Source: Candidatus Anaerobutyricum avicola
GTDB lineage: Bacteria; Bacillota; Clostridia; Lachnospirales; Lachnospiraceae
Assembly (NCBI GenBank): GCA_019113845.1
Contig: DXGQ01000032.1
Coordinates: forward strand, 1 to 64,000
Length of the DNA stretch: 64,000 bases
Direction: 5' to 3'
Shown piece after piece: positions 16,862-25,243 of the stretch; the first letter of the stretch is position 1, and every line of letters begins with the position of its first letter. Both the position numbers and the translations under genes were made by a program. The notes beneath the pieces are model-generated. The model was not told the DNA's origin. It saw nothing but the letters and a program-made list of their open reading frames with translations, and made no database searches.

Positions 16862-16894
16862 GGTTAGTATATACTAATCGATATAAGTTGTCAA
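16862..16894 (-). promoter_or_regulatory. feoA operon promoter with overlapping metal-type operator
   Basis: On the minus strand TTGACA (16889-16894) and TATACT (16866-16871) have a 17-base spacer. The palindrome GATTAGT-N4-ACTAACC (16862-16879) covers the -10. A Fur-box-like run, AAATGATTTTCATTA, lies just downstream at about 16843-16857. Both suggest repression by a metal-loaded regulator. Confidence 0.8.
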
Positions 16895-16976
16895 TAACGC
16901 AAATGAGAAAATTTTATCAATAACTATCCTTATGCTAAAACAGTTCGCATACTTATTTTAAACGGGCAATTTTTTC

Positions 16977-17408
16977 CTAACTCTGCGCCATCTGTTTTCC
17001 TAACTCTTTTAATTCATCGAGCGCACCGTCATCCGGCATCTCCTGACAGATAAAACCTTCTCCGCCAATGAGTTCCGCCCCCGCGCTACTCATCCTGTCT
17101 TCCCAGTCCCGCATCCACTGGCCGTCACCCCAGCCATAAGAACCAAATAAAAGAATCTTCTTTCCGGAGGCAAAACCTTCCACTTCCCCGACAAAAGGCT
17201 CCATCTCCATCTCTTCCAGAACCTCGGCTCCCATGGCCGGGCATCCAAGTGCGAAAGCCTTCGCCTTTTTCAGTTCTTCCACGGAAGCGCTTCCCACTTC
17301 CACAACTTCCGCCTCTTTTCCGGTTTCCCGCACTCCGTCGCCGATCGCTTCCGCCATTGCCTGCGTATTTCCTGTCTGTGACCAGTAAACAATATACAAC
17401 TTTTCCAT
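16977..17408 (-). CDS. Flavodoxin
   Basis: This 143-residue protein starts MEKLYIVYWSQTGNTQAMAEAI, where SQTGNT is the FMN phosphate loop. It also has the aromatic FMN-contact loop FGSYGWGDGQWM. Short-chain flavodoxins replace ferredoxin as electron carriers under iron limitation. It follows a DUF3793 gene whose promoter carries iron-type repeats, which fits that role. Confidence 0.93.
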   Translation of the reverse strand: MEKLYIVYWSQTGNTQAMAEAIGDGVRETGKEAEVVEVGSASVEELKKAKAFALGCPAMGAEVLEEMEMEPFVGEVEGFASGKKILLFGSYGWGDGQWMRDWEDRMSSAGAELIGGEGFICQEMPDDGALDELKELGKQMAQS

Positions 17409-17422
17409 GTTTTCTCCTTTCC

Positions 17423-17472
17423 TGACGCATTTACCGCATCAATAATGGCAGATTGAAAAATTCTCTTTCAAA
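17423..17472. repeat. 50-nt two-hairpin dispersed repeat, copy A
   Basis: The unit is TGACGC-N7-GCATCA, a linker AATAATGGCAGA and TTGAAA-N7-TTTCAA. It lies between DUF3793 and flavodoxin and ends three bases from the DUF3793 stop codon. It matches copies at 29482-29531 and 59137-59186 in length and order of elements. Confidence 0.8.
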
Positions 17473-17475
17473 CTT

Positions 17476-18069
17476 TCATCCTCCTGCCAGTTGAATCACT
17501 TCCTGAATCTCCATGCCATCAAAGATAGCGCGAATCAGACGTTCCCTCGCCAGTTCAAACTTCTGAAACAGATGCATTTTCGCCGCAGGATTGGCATAAA
17601 CCTGCCAGTATCCCGTACACAGATAATTCCGGCCTTTGTTGTCCATATAACCCTTCACATCCTCCGCCGGATAGCCCAGAAGTAAGCCCAGTTCGTGCGG
17701 GAACTCTCCCGTCCCGCCGCTGTAAGCACGGTATTTCTTCTTTACAACGTGAATCAACTCATAAAAGCCCTTTCCCTCATAACCAAGGACACAAAGCAGT
17801 TTCTTTACTTCCCCGGACTCCAGATATTCCTTCAAAGGCCGCTCATGATAGACAAGCAGAGTTGTCTTGCGGTTCATCCTCGCCAGGCGCACGCAGAAAA
17901 GATTCGTTCCCTGCAGAATTTTTCTGGCATCCGCTTCATTTTCGTCGGCGATGATCAAAAGATTGGAAACCTTTAAACCCGCGATCATCGGGGCGCACTG
18001 AAGGAGAAGCTGGACTTCCAACGAATCCCGGTCCATTTTCTGTACAATCTTTAATGTCTCTGTGTTCAT
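17476..18069 (-). CDS. DUF3793 family protein
   Basis: This 197-residue cytosolic protein belongs to a family of unknown function common in anaerobic Clostridia. Conserved-looking segments include LLLQCAPMIAGLKVSNLLII, CVLGYEG, and FPHELGLLLGYPAEDVKGYMDNKGRNYLCTGYWQVY split along the C-terminal half. The family often lies beside flavodoxin, as here, and the promoter region carries TTAGG-type inverted repeats like those before feoA and feoB. I infer a role in iron or haem-related redox metabolism but cannot name a reaction. AGGAGG precedes the start. Confidence 0.8.
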   Translation of the reverse strand: MNTETLKIVQKMDRDSLEVQLLLQCAPMIAGLKVSNLLIIADENEADARKILQGTNLFCVRLARMNRKTTLLVYHERPLKEYLESGEVKKLLCVLGYEGKGFYELIHVVKKKYRAYSGGTGEFPHELGLLLGYPAEDVKGYMDNKGRNYLCTGYWQVYANPAAKMHLFQKFELARERLIRAIFDGMEIQEVIQLAGG

Positions 18070-18082
18070 ATGTTTTCCTCCT

Positions 18083-18136
18083 GGTTAGGTATTTCTAACT
18101 CGCATTTAATATACCTAACCAAAAGGAATTCGTCAA
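18083..18136 (-). promoter_or_regulatory. Promoter and operator of the DUF3793-flavodoxin operon
   Basis: On the minus strand TTGACG (18131-18136) and TATATT (18108-18113) have a 17-base spacer. GGTTAGGTAT (18083-18092) and ATACCTAACC (18111-18120) form a perfect 10-base inverted repeat covering the -10 and transcription start. The TTAG half-site is shared with the feo operators. Confidence 0.75.
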
Positions 18137-18238
18137 TACCTGCTCCTGAGAGTTTTTTTCAGGAAGAGGACATAGCATTACTTTTCAAAAACCGCTGGCT
18201 GCCGGTGGGCGGAAATCGCGATGGCAAGGGTGGCGTTG

Positions 18239-19256
18239 CTATTTATAAATAAGCGGAGTTATTTTATTCAACCAAATAGCGAGTACCAGCGTTATGATTT
18301 CCGCAACAAGCGGCGCGATCCAAATCGCATTTACACCAAAGAGCATAGGGATAACAAAAATAGCAAGTGCTTTTACCACAATCCCTCTGCTGATAGCTAT
18401 CATGTCAGCCGTTTCCGTCCTCTTTGTAGAAAAAAGGTAGGCTGTATAAATTAAATTGATCGCCATAGGAATAAATGACAGGCTAAATAACGGCAAGGCA
18501 GCCGAAGCAGTCTGCACAAATTCCGCGTCCTGATTAAAAATCCGAATGACAGGCGTATCAAACACGAACAAAACGCCGTAGATAAAAACCGACAAAATGC
18601 TGTTGATTATAATTCCGCAACGAAAATACCAGCCTATTTCTTCTGTATCCTGTTTTCCATAGCAATGCCCCCAAAGAGGCTGCAATCCCTGTGCCACACC
18701 AGAAAGGACAGCGTTGGCAAGCGAATAGATAAAACTTAAAACGCTGAAAGTTGATACTCCAATATCTCCAATCAGGCGCGCTAACATAAGATTATAGCAG
18801 AATGCAGTCACAGGAGTTGTCTGTTGCGTAATCGCTTCCGGCACACCGCGCTTACAGATTTTTTTAATCAACGAAAAATCCATCTTGAATGGTCGAATAC
18901 GGAGTTCTCCCCTTTTCTTTGCAAAGTGGGAAAGCAGAACCATCGTTTCTCACAAAAACAGAAAGACAGGTACTCATAAGCATGGGAACAGAAAATGCAG
19001 AATAATAGAACAAATAATCTGCAGACATTTCCCGCATTTCCCTGCTTAATTCCCTTGCGCCGCCCATCGGGAACATTGCCGCAATTGCGACGACAAAAGT
19101 AATAAATGGGACACCGATATTAACAGCGCCTAATGCCGCCGCCCCAACGCCTTGACCTACAAAAATGCCATCGACGACATTGTAAAGATAGGTTACAAAC
19201 AATCCACCCATCGCAGGGAAAATGTAACCAAATAAAGATTTTGTTTTTGCACTCAT
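18239..19256 (-). pseudogene. Broken MATE family transporter gene
   Basis: The N-terminal piece (from 19256, MSAKTKSLFGYIFPAMGGLFVTYL...) covers about 110 residues up to CLSVFVRNDG. At about 18940 the sequence jumps to another frame that continues LLSHFAKKRGELRIRPFKMDFSLIKKICKRGVPEAI and runs to 18239. In intact MATE proteins these parts are separated by about 50-60 residues (helices after the third or fourth), so an internal out-of-frame deletion has removed them. The promoter and ribosome binding site remain. A sequencing error alone would not explain the missing segment. Confidence 0.85.
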
Positions 19257-19281
19257 AAAGACACCTCCACAACATAAAAGA

Positions 19282-19316
19282 AAGTGGGATAAAGCCCAAA
19301 TAGACTTATCCCACTT
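19282..19316 (-). other. Leader hairpin before the broken MATE gene
   Basis: AAGTGGGATAAG and CTTTATCCCACTT (minus strand) form a stem of about 12-13 pairs in the 5' leader, followed by TTCTTTT. It has the position of the attenuator of the intact MATE gene at 11025-11063, though with a poorer T-run. Confidence 0.5.
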
Positions 19317-19358
19317 CAACAATCTTATTTGATTGCAAGTCCTCTGACAAGCAATTTT

Positions 19359-19387
19359 ATTGTAACATGGACAGATGGCAAAGTCAA
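19359..19387 (-). promoter_or_regulatory. Promoter of the broken MATE gene
   Basis: TTGACT (19382-19387) and TACAAT (19359-19364) on the minus strand, 17 bases apart, about 100 bases before the start codon. Confidence 0.7.
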
Positions 19388-19430
19388 TGAAATCAACACC
19401 AAAACTGCATAAACATTTATATCCCTCTCA

Positions 19431-20090
19431 TCACTCTGATACCCTGTAATGCCCCACAATATCATCTCTTTTTTCGAGAATATCCTGCTCATATGCTCTT
19501 TGCCACGGACTGTTGTGATGAATCACATATGGCACGCCGTTTTCATTTCTCCGGTCTGAAACAATCCCGATGTGTTTCTGAAATATCACGATGTCCCCGC
19601 CCTGCCATTCTTCAATCTCAGAAAGATCCGTGGTGAGACTGACCGCCGTGTGAGAAAAATAGACCTTCAGATTCTGCACGCGTCTGAAATCAATATTGAT
19701 ATCCGGCTCATCCATATCGTAGTCCTCCGGATTGGCTTTGATATCATCCTGTATCAACGTCATCAGGTCGTACCCGGCGCTTTTCAGCGCATTTGCCACC
19801 ACATCCGTGCACACACCGTATCCGTCATCCGGATAACCGGTCTGATAATACCGGCTTTTATACGCCGGTCTGGTAGAAATGTACTCCAACGCTCCCTGCA
19901 GGATATCTGTCTCATCGTCGATGCCGTCGCCATCCCGGTCTGACGCACTGTGTATCTGCCCGATCGTTCCGCCATATTGATCCGGCAATCGCTTCGGGGA
20001 GGTATGCTGGTAACGAAAAAAAAGAAAGCCGCCAACGCATAGAACGACAAGGATACCGATAACCGAAAGGATTTTTGCTTTATTTTTCAC
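19431..20090 (-). CDS. DUF1287 family membrane-anchored protein
   Basis: The 219-residue protein has a single N-terminal membrane helix (ILSVIGILVVLCVGGFLFF) and then a DUF1287 domain: YPDDGYGVCTDVVANALKSAGYD, with a likely catalytic Cys, and FQKHIGIVSDR plus VIHHNSPW, with His residues. The fold is thought to be papain/NlpC-like, so a cell-wall or peptide hydrolase outside the membrane is possible. I chose the GTG at 20090 because GGAAAGGAG lies just upstream; an ATG at 20141 has no such site. The 282 bases upstream show no gene. Confidence 0.82.
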   Translation of the reverse strand: MKNKAKILSVIGILVVLCVGGFLFFRYQHTSPKRLPDQYGGTIGQIHSASDRDGDGIDDETDILQGALEYISTRPAYKSRYYQTGYPDDGYGVCTDVVANALKSAGYDLMTLIQDDIKANPEDYDMDEPDINIDFRRVQNLKVYFSHTAVSLTTDLSEIEEWQGGDIVIFQKHIGIVSDRRNENGVPYVIHHNSPWQRAYEQDILEKRDDIVGHYRVSE

Positions 20091-20372
20091 TGTAGTCTCC
20101 TTTCCAACTGTTGACAAAAATTCCTGGTTCACACGTTCCAATTATATGAACTATACCTTATCTTAAGAATAATCGCAACGACACCTCTTTATTCTCCATG
20201 ACGTTTTCTTTTGGGGTAGGGAACAGCATCCTAACATTCTCATGACGCCTGCGCTCCCAGTCGTCGCCGACCTTTCCCGCTGTGTTTTTCTACCTGGATA
20301 GTATGCCGCGTATCAAAGTATATCAGATGAATAAAGCTCCGCCTTTTTTCTGAGAAGAATTGCCCCATCGCC

Positions 20373-22631
20373 TCACATATACTTCTGATTAAATTCCTCT
20401 CTCGGGATCGGACGGCTGTAATAGTAGCCCTGTCCCAGATCACAGCCCATATCGCGGCAGAGCGCTTCGTTTTCCGCTGTCTCCACGCCTTCCACCACAG
20501 TGGAAATGTGGAGCTTTCCTGTAAGCTGCACGATCAGCTCCATGATGATGCGGGAGCGCACATTTTCCGCGTCGCTCACTTCCAGAAGGAAGCCCCGGTC
20601 TAATTTCAGCTCGTCGATATGCAGGTTGCCAAGGATGTTCAGGGAAGAATAACCGCTGCCAAAATCATCCATGGAAATGCGGAATCCCTGTTTTTGCAGT
20701 AAGGACATTTTCTGATTCAGCTCATCCACGTTGTCCGCCGCCAGTCCTTCCAGAATCTCCAGCGTGATGAGACTGCCCGGTATGTCGTATTTTCTGATGA
20801 GATTCGTCATCGTCTCGATGTAATCATTCTCATAAAAGAGCAGCTTCGACTGGTTGACAGAGATACCGACCGGTTCCTTTCCGGCGTCGATCCACTCCCG
20901 GATCTGTCGGCAGGCACACTCTACCATGTAAAGATCCAGTTTCGTGCAGAAGCCGTTTTTCTCAAACAGCGAAATAAATTCATCCGGATAGATCATGGAT
21001 CCATCCTCTTTGACCCAGCGCACCAGCGCCTCCGCTCCTTTGAGTTTTCCGGTCGACAGGTCCACTTTCGGCTGCAGGTAAAACTTGAACTCGCCGTCTT
21101 TTAACGCCTGGTGCATGTGGCTCTCCACATAGTTTTCTGTCTTTTCCTTTTCATGAAGTTTGGAATCATAAAACCAGACGTTATTCTGATAAGAACCTTT
21201 GGCGGTGGTAAGGGCAAACATGACATGAGTCATCAGCGGCGTCACGTCCTTATTTCCTTCCTCGTTGATGGCAACTCCGCTGTAGAGAAGAATCCGGTAA
21301 TTGTTATGATGATGGCTGGAAATCTTCACAATAGCATCCATGATATCCTGAAGGCGCTCGAGAATCTTTTCCCGGTCTGTTTCCAGCAGACAGAGATAAA
21401 ACAGATCCGCCCGGTCGCGGGCAAAAAACTCTCCCTCTTTCATTCCCTGCTCCAGCACTTCCTTAATCTCAATGAGCAGACGGTCTCCGTATTCTCTGCC
21501 AAAAATTTCGTTGATAAATTTAAACTGATGGATATTTAATGCCACCACGGAAAAGTCGCCGACATTTTCCAGGAGCTTTCCCACTTCCTCCCGAAAATAG
21601 AACAGATTTTTCGCGCCGGTCAATGCATCATGATACGCCTGCCGCCAAAGCTCTTTATTATTTCTCTGCACCAGTCGCAGGCCGTAAGCAAAGAGGAAAA
21701 AGATAATGAAAAGTACGACGAGAATCGCTGCTCCCATAATTACAAGAACCGGAAACACATACGGATTGCTTTCCTGAAGAGTATTGACACACATCAGATA
21801 CCAGCCGTTCATACCGACCGGGTCCAGAATGACCTGATACCGTTCTCCCTCGTAGACAAAAGAAGAAAAAATCTTCTTCTGATCCCTCATCTCTTCTTTC
21901 AGATGAACAACTTCATCTTCATCGAAATAAGGACCGTCAAAAATATTTTCAATTTCTTCTTTTACCACCGTATTGGATGAACGCACTAAAAAATTGCCCT
22001 CTGTCCCGACCATGTGCAGGTATCCGTTTCCTCCCAGCACCGTGTTGCCGCTCAAAATGTCCGAGAAAATCTCTATCTGGTCGCTGGCCATCAGCGCACC
22101 CACAAGCGTTCCATCCACATAGACCGGAACTGCGTAGGCAAACACTCTGCCTTCCACCGCATCGCTCTGAAACAGTCGGGATACGGATTTTTCTCCGGCA
22201 AACGCCTTCTCAATGACCGGATGCACCACCTCATTTAATTCATGATAATCCATGTCCGCACTGACGCCGATGCCCAGCGTGGATACCACTCCGCTGCCAT
22301 CTTTATAGAAAAACGCCATGGTGCGGAAATTGTTCTGTTTATTGGAGGTATCAAGGCGCTCGGCAAAGGCCTCTCTGTCTTCCAGAAGGTCGATGGTAAA
22401 AAAACTTGCCAGCGTGTCAAGACTCTGGAAATCCGCTTCCACCTGTTTGTAAATCCTGTTCTTGTACTCCTGCGTCTCCACACTCATCTGCTGTCTGGCC
22501 GAATTCTGCATCGTCCGCATCAGGGAAAAGATCAGAAATACACCGATGGCAATGAGGATAAGGACAATACCCAGAATCAACCGCAGCATTCTTCTCATCT
22601 GTAACCGTGTCATTTTTTCATTCATACTCAT
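20373..22631 (-). CDS. Membrane c-di-GMP phosphodiesterase: Cache-type sensor, degenerate GGDEF, EAL
   Basis: The protein is about 752 residues. Its N-terminal helix (LRLILGIVLILIAIGVFLIF) is followed by an extracellular Cache-like sensor of roughly 250 residues and a second helix near residue 300. The GGDEF domain is recognisable (DALTGAKNLFYF), but the signature is replaced by ARDRADLFYL, so it cannot make c-di-GMP. The EAL domain looks active: EALVRW, SVNQSKLLFY, LEILEG, MDDFGSGYSSL, DELKLDR and VVEGVET. A ligand outside would control c-di-GMP breakdown inside. The start at 22631 follows AAGGAGAGCG; upstream frame sequence lacks support. Confidence 0.92.
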   Translation of the reverse strand: MSMNEKMTRLQMRRMLRLILGIVLILIAIGVFLIFSLMRTMQNSARQQMSVETQEYKNRIYKQVEADFQSLDTLASFFTIDLLEDREAFAERLDTSNKQNNFRTMAFFYKDGSGVVSTLGIGVSADMDYHELNEVVHPVIEKAFAGEKSVSRLFQSDAVEGRVFAYAVPVYVDGTLVGALMASDQIEIFSDILSGNTVLGGNGYLHMVGTEGNFLVRSSNTVVKEEIENIFDGPYFDEDEVVHLKEEMRDQKKIFSSFVYEGERYQVILDPVGMNGWYLMCVNTLQESNPYVFPVLVIMGAAILVVLFIIFFLFAYGLRLVQRNNKELWRQAYHDALTGAKNLFYFREEVGKLLENVGDFSVVALNIHQFKFINEIFGREYGDRLLIEIKEVLEQGMKEGEFFARDRADLFYLCLLETDREKILERLQDIMDAIVKISSHHHNNYRILLYSGVAINEEGNKDVTPLMTHVMFALTTAKGSYQNNVWFYDSKLHEKEKTENYVESHMHQALKDGEFKFYLQPKVDLSTGKLKGAEALVRWVKEDGSMIYPDEFISLFEKNGFCTKLDLYMVECACRQIREWIDAGKEPVGISVNQSKLLFYENDYIETMTNLIRKYDIPGSLITLEILEGLAADNVDELNQKMSLLQKQGFRISMDDFGSGYSSLNILGNLHIDELKLDRGFLLEVSDAENVRSRIIMELIVQLTGKLHISTVVEGVETAENEALCRDMGCDLGQGYYYSRPIPREEFNQKYM

Positions 22632-22802
22632 CGCTCTCCTTATCCTGTAAGCTCTCTTTCGTCTCCTTATGTGTCTATTATACACGAAGTCAGAATAATT
22701 TGTATGAATAAACTGCATTTCTGACTGGTAAAATCTTCTTTTTCTGTCTTTACTCTGTTTCAAAGAAAAAAATATGCAGGAAATACTCTGTATCACCTGC
22801 AA

Positions 22803-23642
22803 TTAGAATCCTGAGATTTCCATCCGGAACATAAGTACCACGTAAAGCACCGGCTGATGGAGAAGATAAAAAAGCAGACTGTGCCGTCCCAAAAAGCCCA
22901 AAAGCGGAAGACGTTTTTTCCGTAAAAACTGTTTCACACGTTCCCCATGTGAAACATACTCTATTCGTTCTTTTTGCATAAAATGTTCCCCGGACTGTCT
23001 TCCCGGAAGCGTCCCGTCTGGCTCCGAATGGAGAACAAAGCGCCCGAGAAAACAGCCGCAGAGGAATAAAAAGATCCATGGGAGAAAAGAAAAATAATCC
23101 GTAGAATAAAAATCTGCCGGAGGAAACCCGAAGAAAGCAGTGCCAAGATTCTGGTACAGGCCTTCCGGCAGTTTCATAAACTGCCACCCCTCAAAACCTG
23201 CGAATCCACTGTTTACATTTCTTGTAAGCACAAAAAGAAATGCGCTGATCAAAAATCCCGGCAGAGGGCGGCAGCGGGACAAAAGAGGCGAGCATACCGT
23301 CGCCACAAAAGAGGCCGTGCCGAGAAAGGTGAGCACACCGAAAACAACCCGGTCTTCCGGCAAAACAAGGCAGGTGACCGCCGTCACCAGCAGCCCCGCC
23401 CCGAAAACGATACCGGCGCGGCGGTATTTTTTCCGCCCCAGACACTGGCAGAAGCCGGACAGCAGGATAAACGTCCAGCAAATGCTCTGCTGCCATACAT
23501 AGCCGACGGTACTCCGGTACCACGGCACGTCCACTCCGAACATATACACGAGGTCCCACATGCCGTGGTAGAGTACCATGCTGATGAACACCAGCCCCCG
23601 AAGTTCATCCAGGGCATGATACCGTACATTTTTTTCTGCCAT
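22803..23642 (-). CDS. DUF1624 (heparan N-acetyltransferase-like) membrane protein
   Basis: This 279-residue protein has about seven hydrophobic segments. It begins with the family motif YHALDELRGLVFISMVLYHGMWDL and ends with GFLGRHSLLFYLLHQPVLY, both typical of DUF1624 proteins related to acyltransferases that move acetyl groups across the membrane. The His in LYH and LLH are the conserved candidates for catalysis. The substrate is unknown. AGGAAGG precedes the start. Confidence 0.8.
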   Translation of the reverse strand: MAEKNVRYHALDELRGLVFISMVLYHGMWDLVYMFGVDVPWYRSTVGYVWQQSICWTFILLSGFCQCLGRKKYRRAGIVFGAGLLVTAVTCLVLPEDRVVFGVLTFLGTASFVATVCSPLLSRCRPLPGFLISAFLFVLTRNVNSGFAGFEGWQFMKLPEGLYQNLGTAFFGFPPADFYSTDYFSFLPWIFLFLCGCFLGRFVLHSEPDGTLPGRQSGEHFMQKERIEYVSHGERVKQFLRKKRLPLLGFLGRHSLLFYLLHQPVLYVVLMFRMEISGF

Positions 23643-23749
23643 TGCGTCCTTCCTTTCTTTCTGTCAGATATGAAATAACTATTGACTCCTCCGTATCCAC
23701 TTCGATCATGCAGTCATCTACCTGTTCCGGCAAAACACAACGACATGAT

Positions 23750-25231
23750 TTATCTGGCGGTCGCCCGTTTCGTTTTTCTTACTTTCTGATGAAAGGCATC
23801 CTTCCATAAAGACGGATGGAAGAGAATGAGCAGCGGGAACAATTCCAGCCTGCCCGCCAGCATATCAAACATCAGGACCACTTTGGACAGGTCGGATAAA
23901 TGCGCGAAATTTTCCATCGGTCCGACCAGAGCAAGTCCCGGTCCCACGTTGTTGATAGCAGTCGCCACCGCCGTAAAGGTCGTCACCAGATCTTTGCCCT
24001 CCAGAGAAACGAGGAAGACAGAGAGCACGAACAGAATCATAAAAGTGATAAAGTAAACGTTTGTGGAACGGACCACCTCATGTTCCACCGGCTTGCCGTC
24101 TACCTTGATCTTCTTGATGCTCTTCGGATGGATATAGGAGTTCAGCTCCTTTTTCACCGTCTTGATGAGCAGCACGAAACGGGACACCTTGATACCGCCT
24201 CCGGTACTGCCGGCACAGGCGCCGATGAACATGAGAAGCACCAGTATTGTCTGGCAGCTCCCCGACCAGTAATTAAAGTCAACCGTGGCAAAACCCGTGG
24301 TGGTGATGATGGATGCCACCTGAAATGCCGCGTGTTTTAACGCCTCGGCAAATCCCATGGCCGTGTTGCACAGCGACCAGGTGATGAAGGCTGTCGCCGC
24401 CGCAATGACGAGGAAATAATATCGCACTTCCTCGATCTCCACCGCCTTTTTAAACTTCCGGAACAGGATCAGGTAATAGGCGTTAAAATTGACGCCGAAC
24501 AATATCATAAATATGGTGATGACCCATTGGAGATACGAAGAATACCCCGCGATGCTGTCGCTCTTGATAGCAAAACCTCCCGTTCCCGCCGTTCCGAAGG
24601 TGATGGTCAGCGCGTCGTAAAGCGGCATATGCCCGATCAGAAGCAGAATGATCTGTACCAATGTCAGTCCAATGTAGATAATATATAAAATTCTCGCCGT
24701 ATATTTGATCTTCGGCACCAGTTTGCCGACGGACGGTCCCGGACTCTCCGCCCGCATCAGATTAATGTGGGAACCGCCACTTAAAGGAATGACCGCCAGC
24801 AGGAAGACCAGAACGCCCATGCCGCCGATCCAGTGGGTAAAACACCGCCAGAAGTTGACCGAGCGGGACACCGCCTCCACATCGGTCAGGATGCTGGAGC
24901 CGGTGGTCGTAAAACCGGAGATCGTCTCAAACATGGCGTCCACAAAAGTCGGCGCCGTTCCGGTCAGATAAAATGGCAGACTGCCGAAAATACTCATGAT
25001 GATCCAGCTTAACGCCGTCGCCACACAGCCTTCTTTTAAATAAAAAACGTGGCTTTTTGGCTTGCGGATGGTCGCCAGCGTTCCGAGAAAAAAGCAGAGC
25101 GCCGCCACCCCGAGGATGACAAATCCTTCTTTCTCTCTGTAGATTACTGCCACAATGCATGGCAGCAGCATCAAAATGCCCTCGATCCGGAGGACCTGTC
25201 CTAAAATGTATCGAATCATTGCATTATTCAT
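23750..25231 (-). CDS. trkH: TrkH-type potassium uptake channel subunit
   Basis: This 493-residue membrane protein has the four-fold M1-P-M2 design of Trk/Ktr channels. The four pore loops with filter glycines are TTTGSSILTD, FGTAGTGGFAIKSDS, TTTGFATVDF and INNVGPGLALVGP. It mediates K+ uptake gated by the TrkA ring. The gene follows trkA by 12 bases (GGAGGAACGTC before the ATG), so they form one operon. A second, smaller K+ system (45309-46607) is present in this window. Confidence 0.93.
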   Translation of the reverse strand: MNNAMIRYILGQVLRIEGILMLLPCIVAVIYREKEGFVILGVAALCFFLGTLATIRKPKSHVFYLKEGCVATALSWIIMSIFGSLPFYLTGTAPTFVDAMFETISGFTTTGSSILTDVEAVSRSVNFWRCFTHWIGGMGVLVFLLAVIPLSGGSHINLMRAESPGPSVGKLVPKIKYTARILYIIYIGLTLVQIILLLIGHMPLYDALTITFGTAGTGGFAIKSDSIAGYSSYLQWVITIFMILFGVNFNAYYLILFRKFKKAVEIEEVRYYFLVIAAATAFITWSLCNTAMGFAEALKHAAFQVASIITTTGFATVDFNYWSGSCQTILVLLMFIGACAGSTGGGIKVSRFVLLIKTVKKELNSYIHPKSIKKIKVDGKPVEHEVVRSTNVYFITFMILFVLSVFLVSLEGKDLVTTFTAVATAINNVGPGLALVGPMENFAHLSDLSKVVLMFDMLAGRLELFPLLILFHPSLWKDAFHQKVRKTKRATAR

Positions 25232-25243
25232 GACGTTCCTCCG

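Noticed and set aside
20240..20443. Small minus-strand frame before the DUF1287 gene
   Set aside because: Overlaps the end of the EAL-domain gene, has no ribosome binding site and no sequence resemblance to anything known to me.
20373..22631. Active diguanylate cyclase
   Set aside because: The GGDEF signature is replaced by ARDRADLFYL; only the EAL half has complete catalytic motifs.
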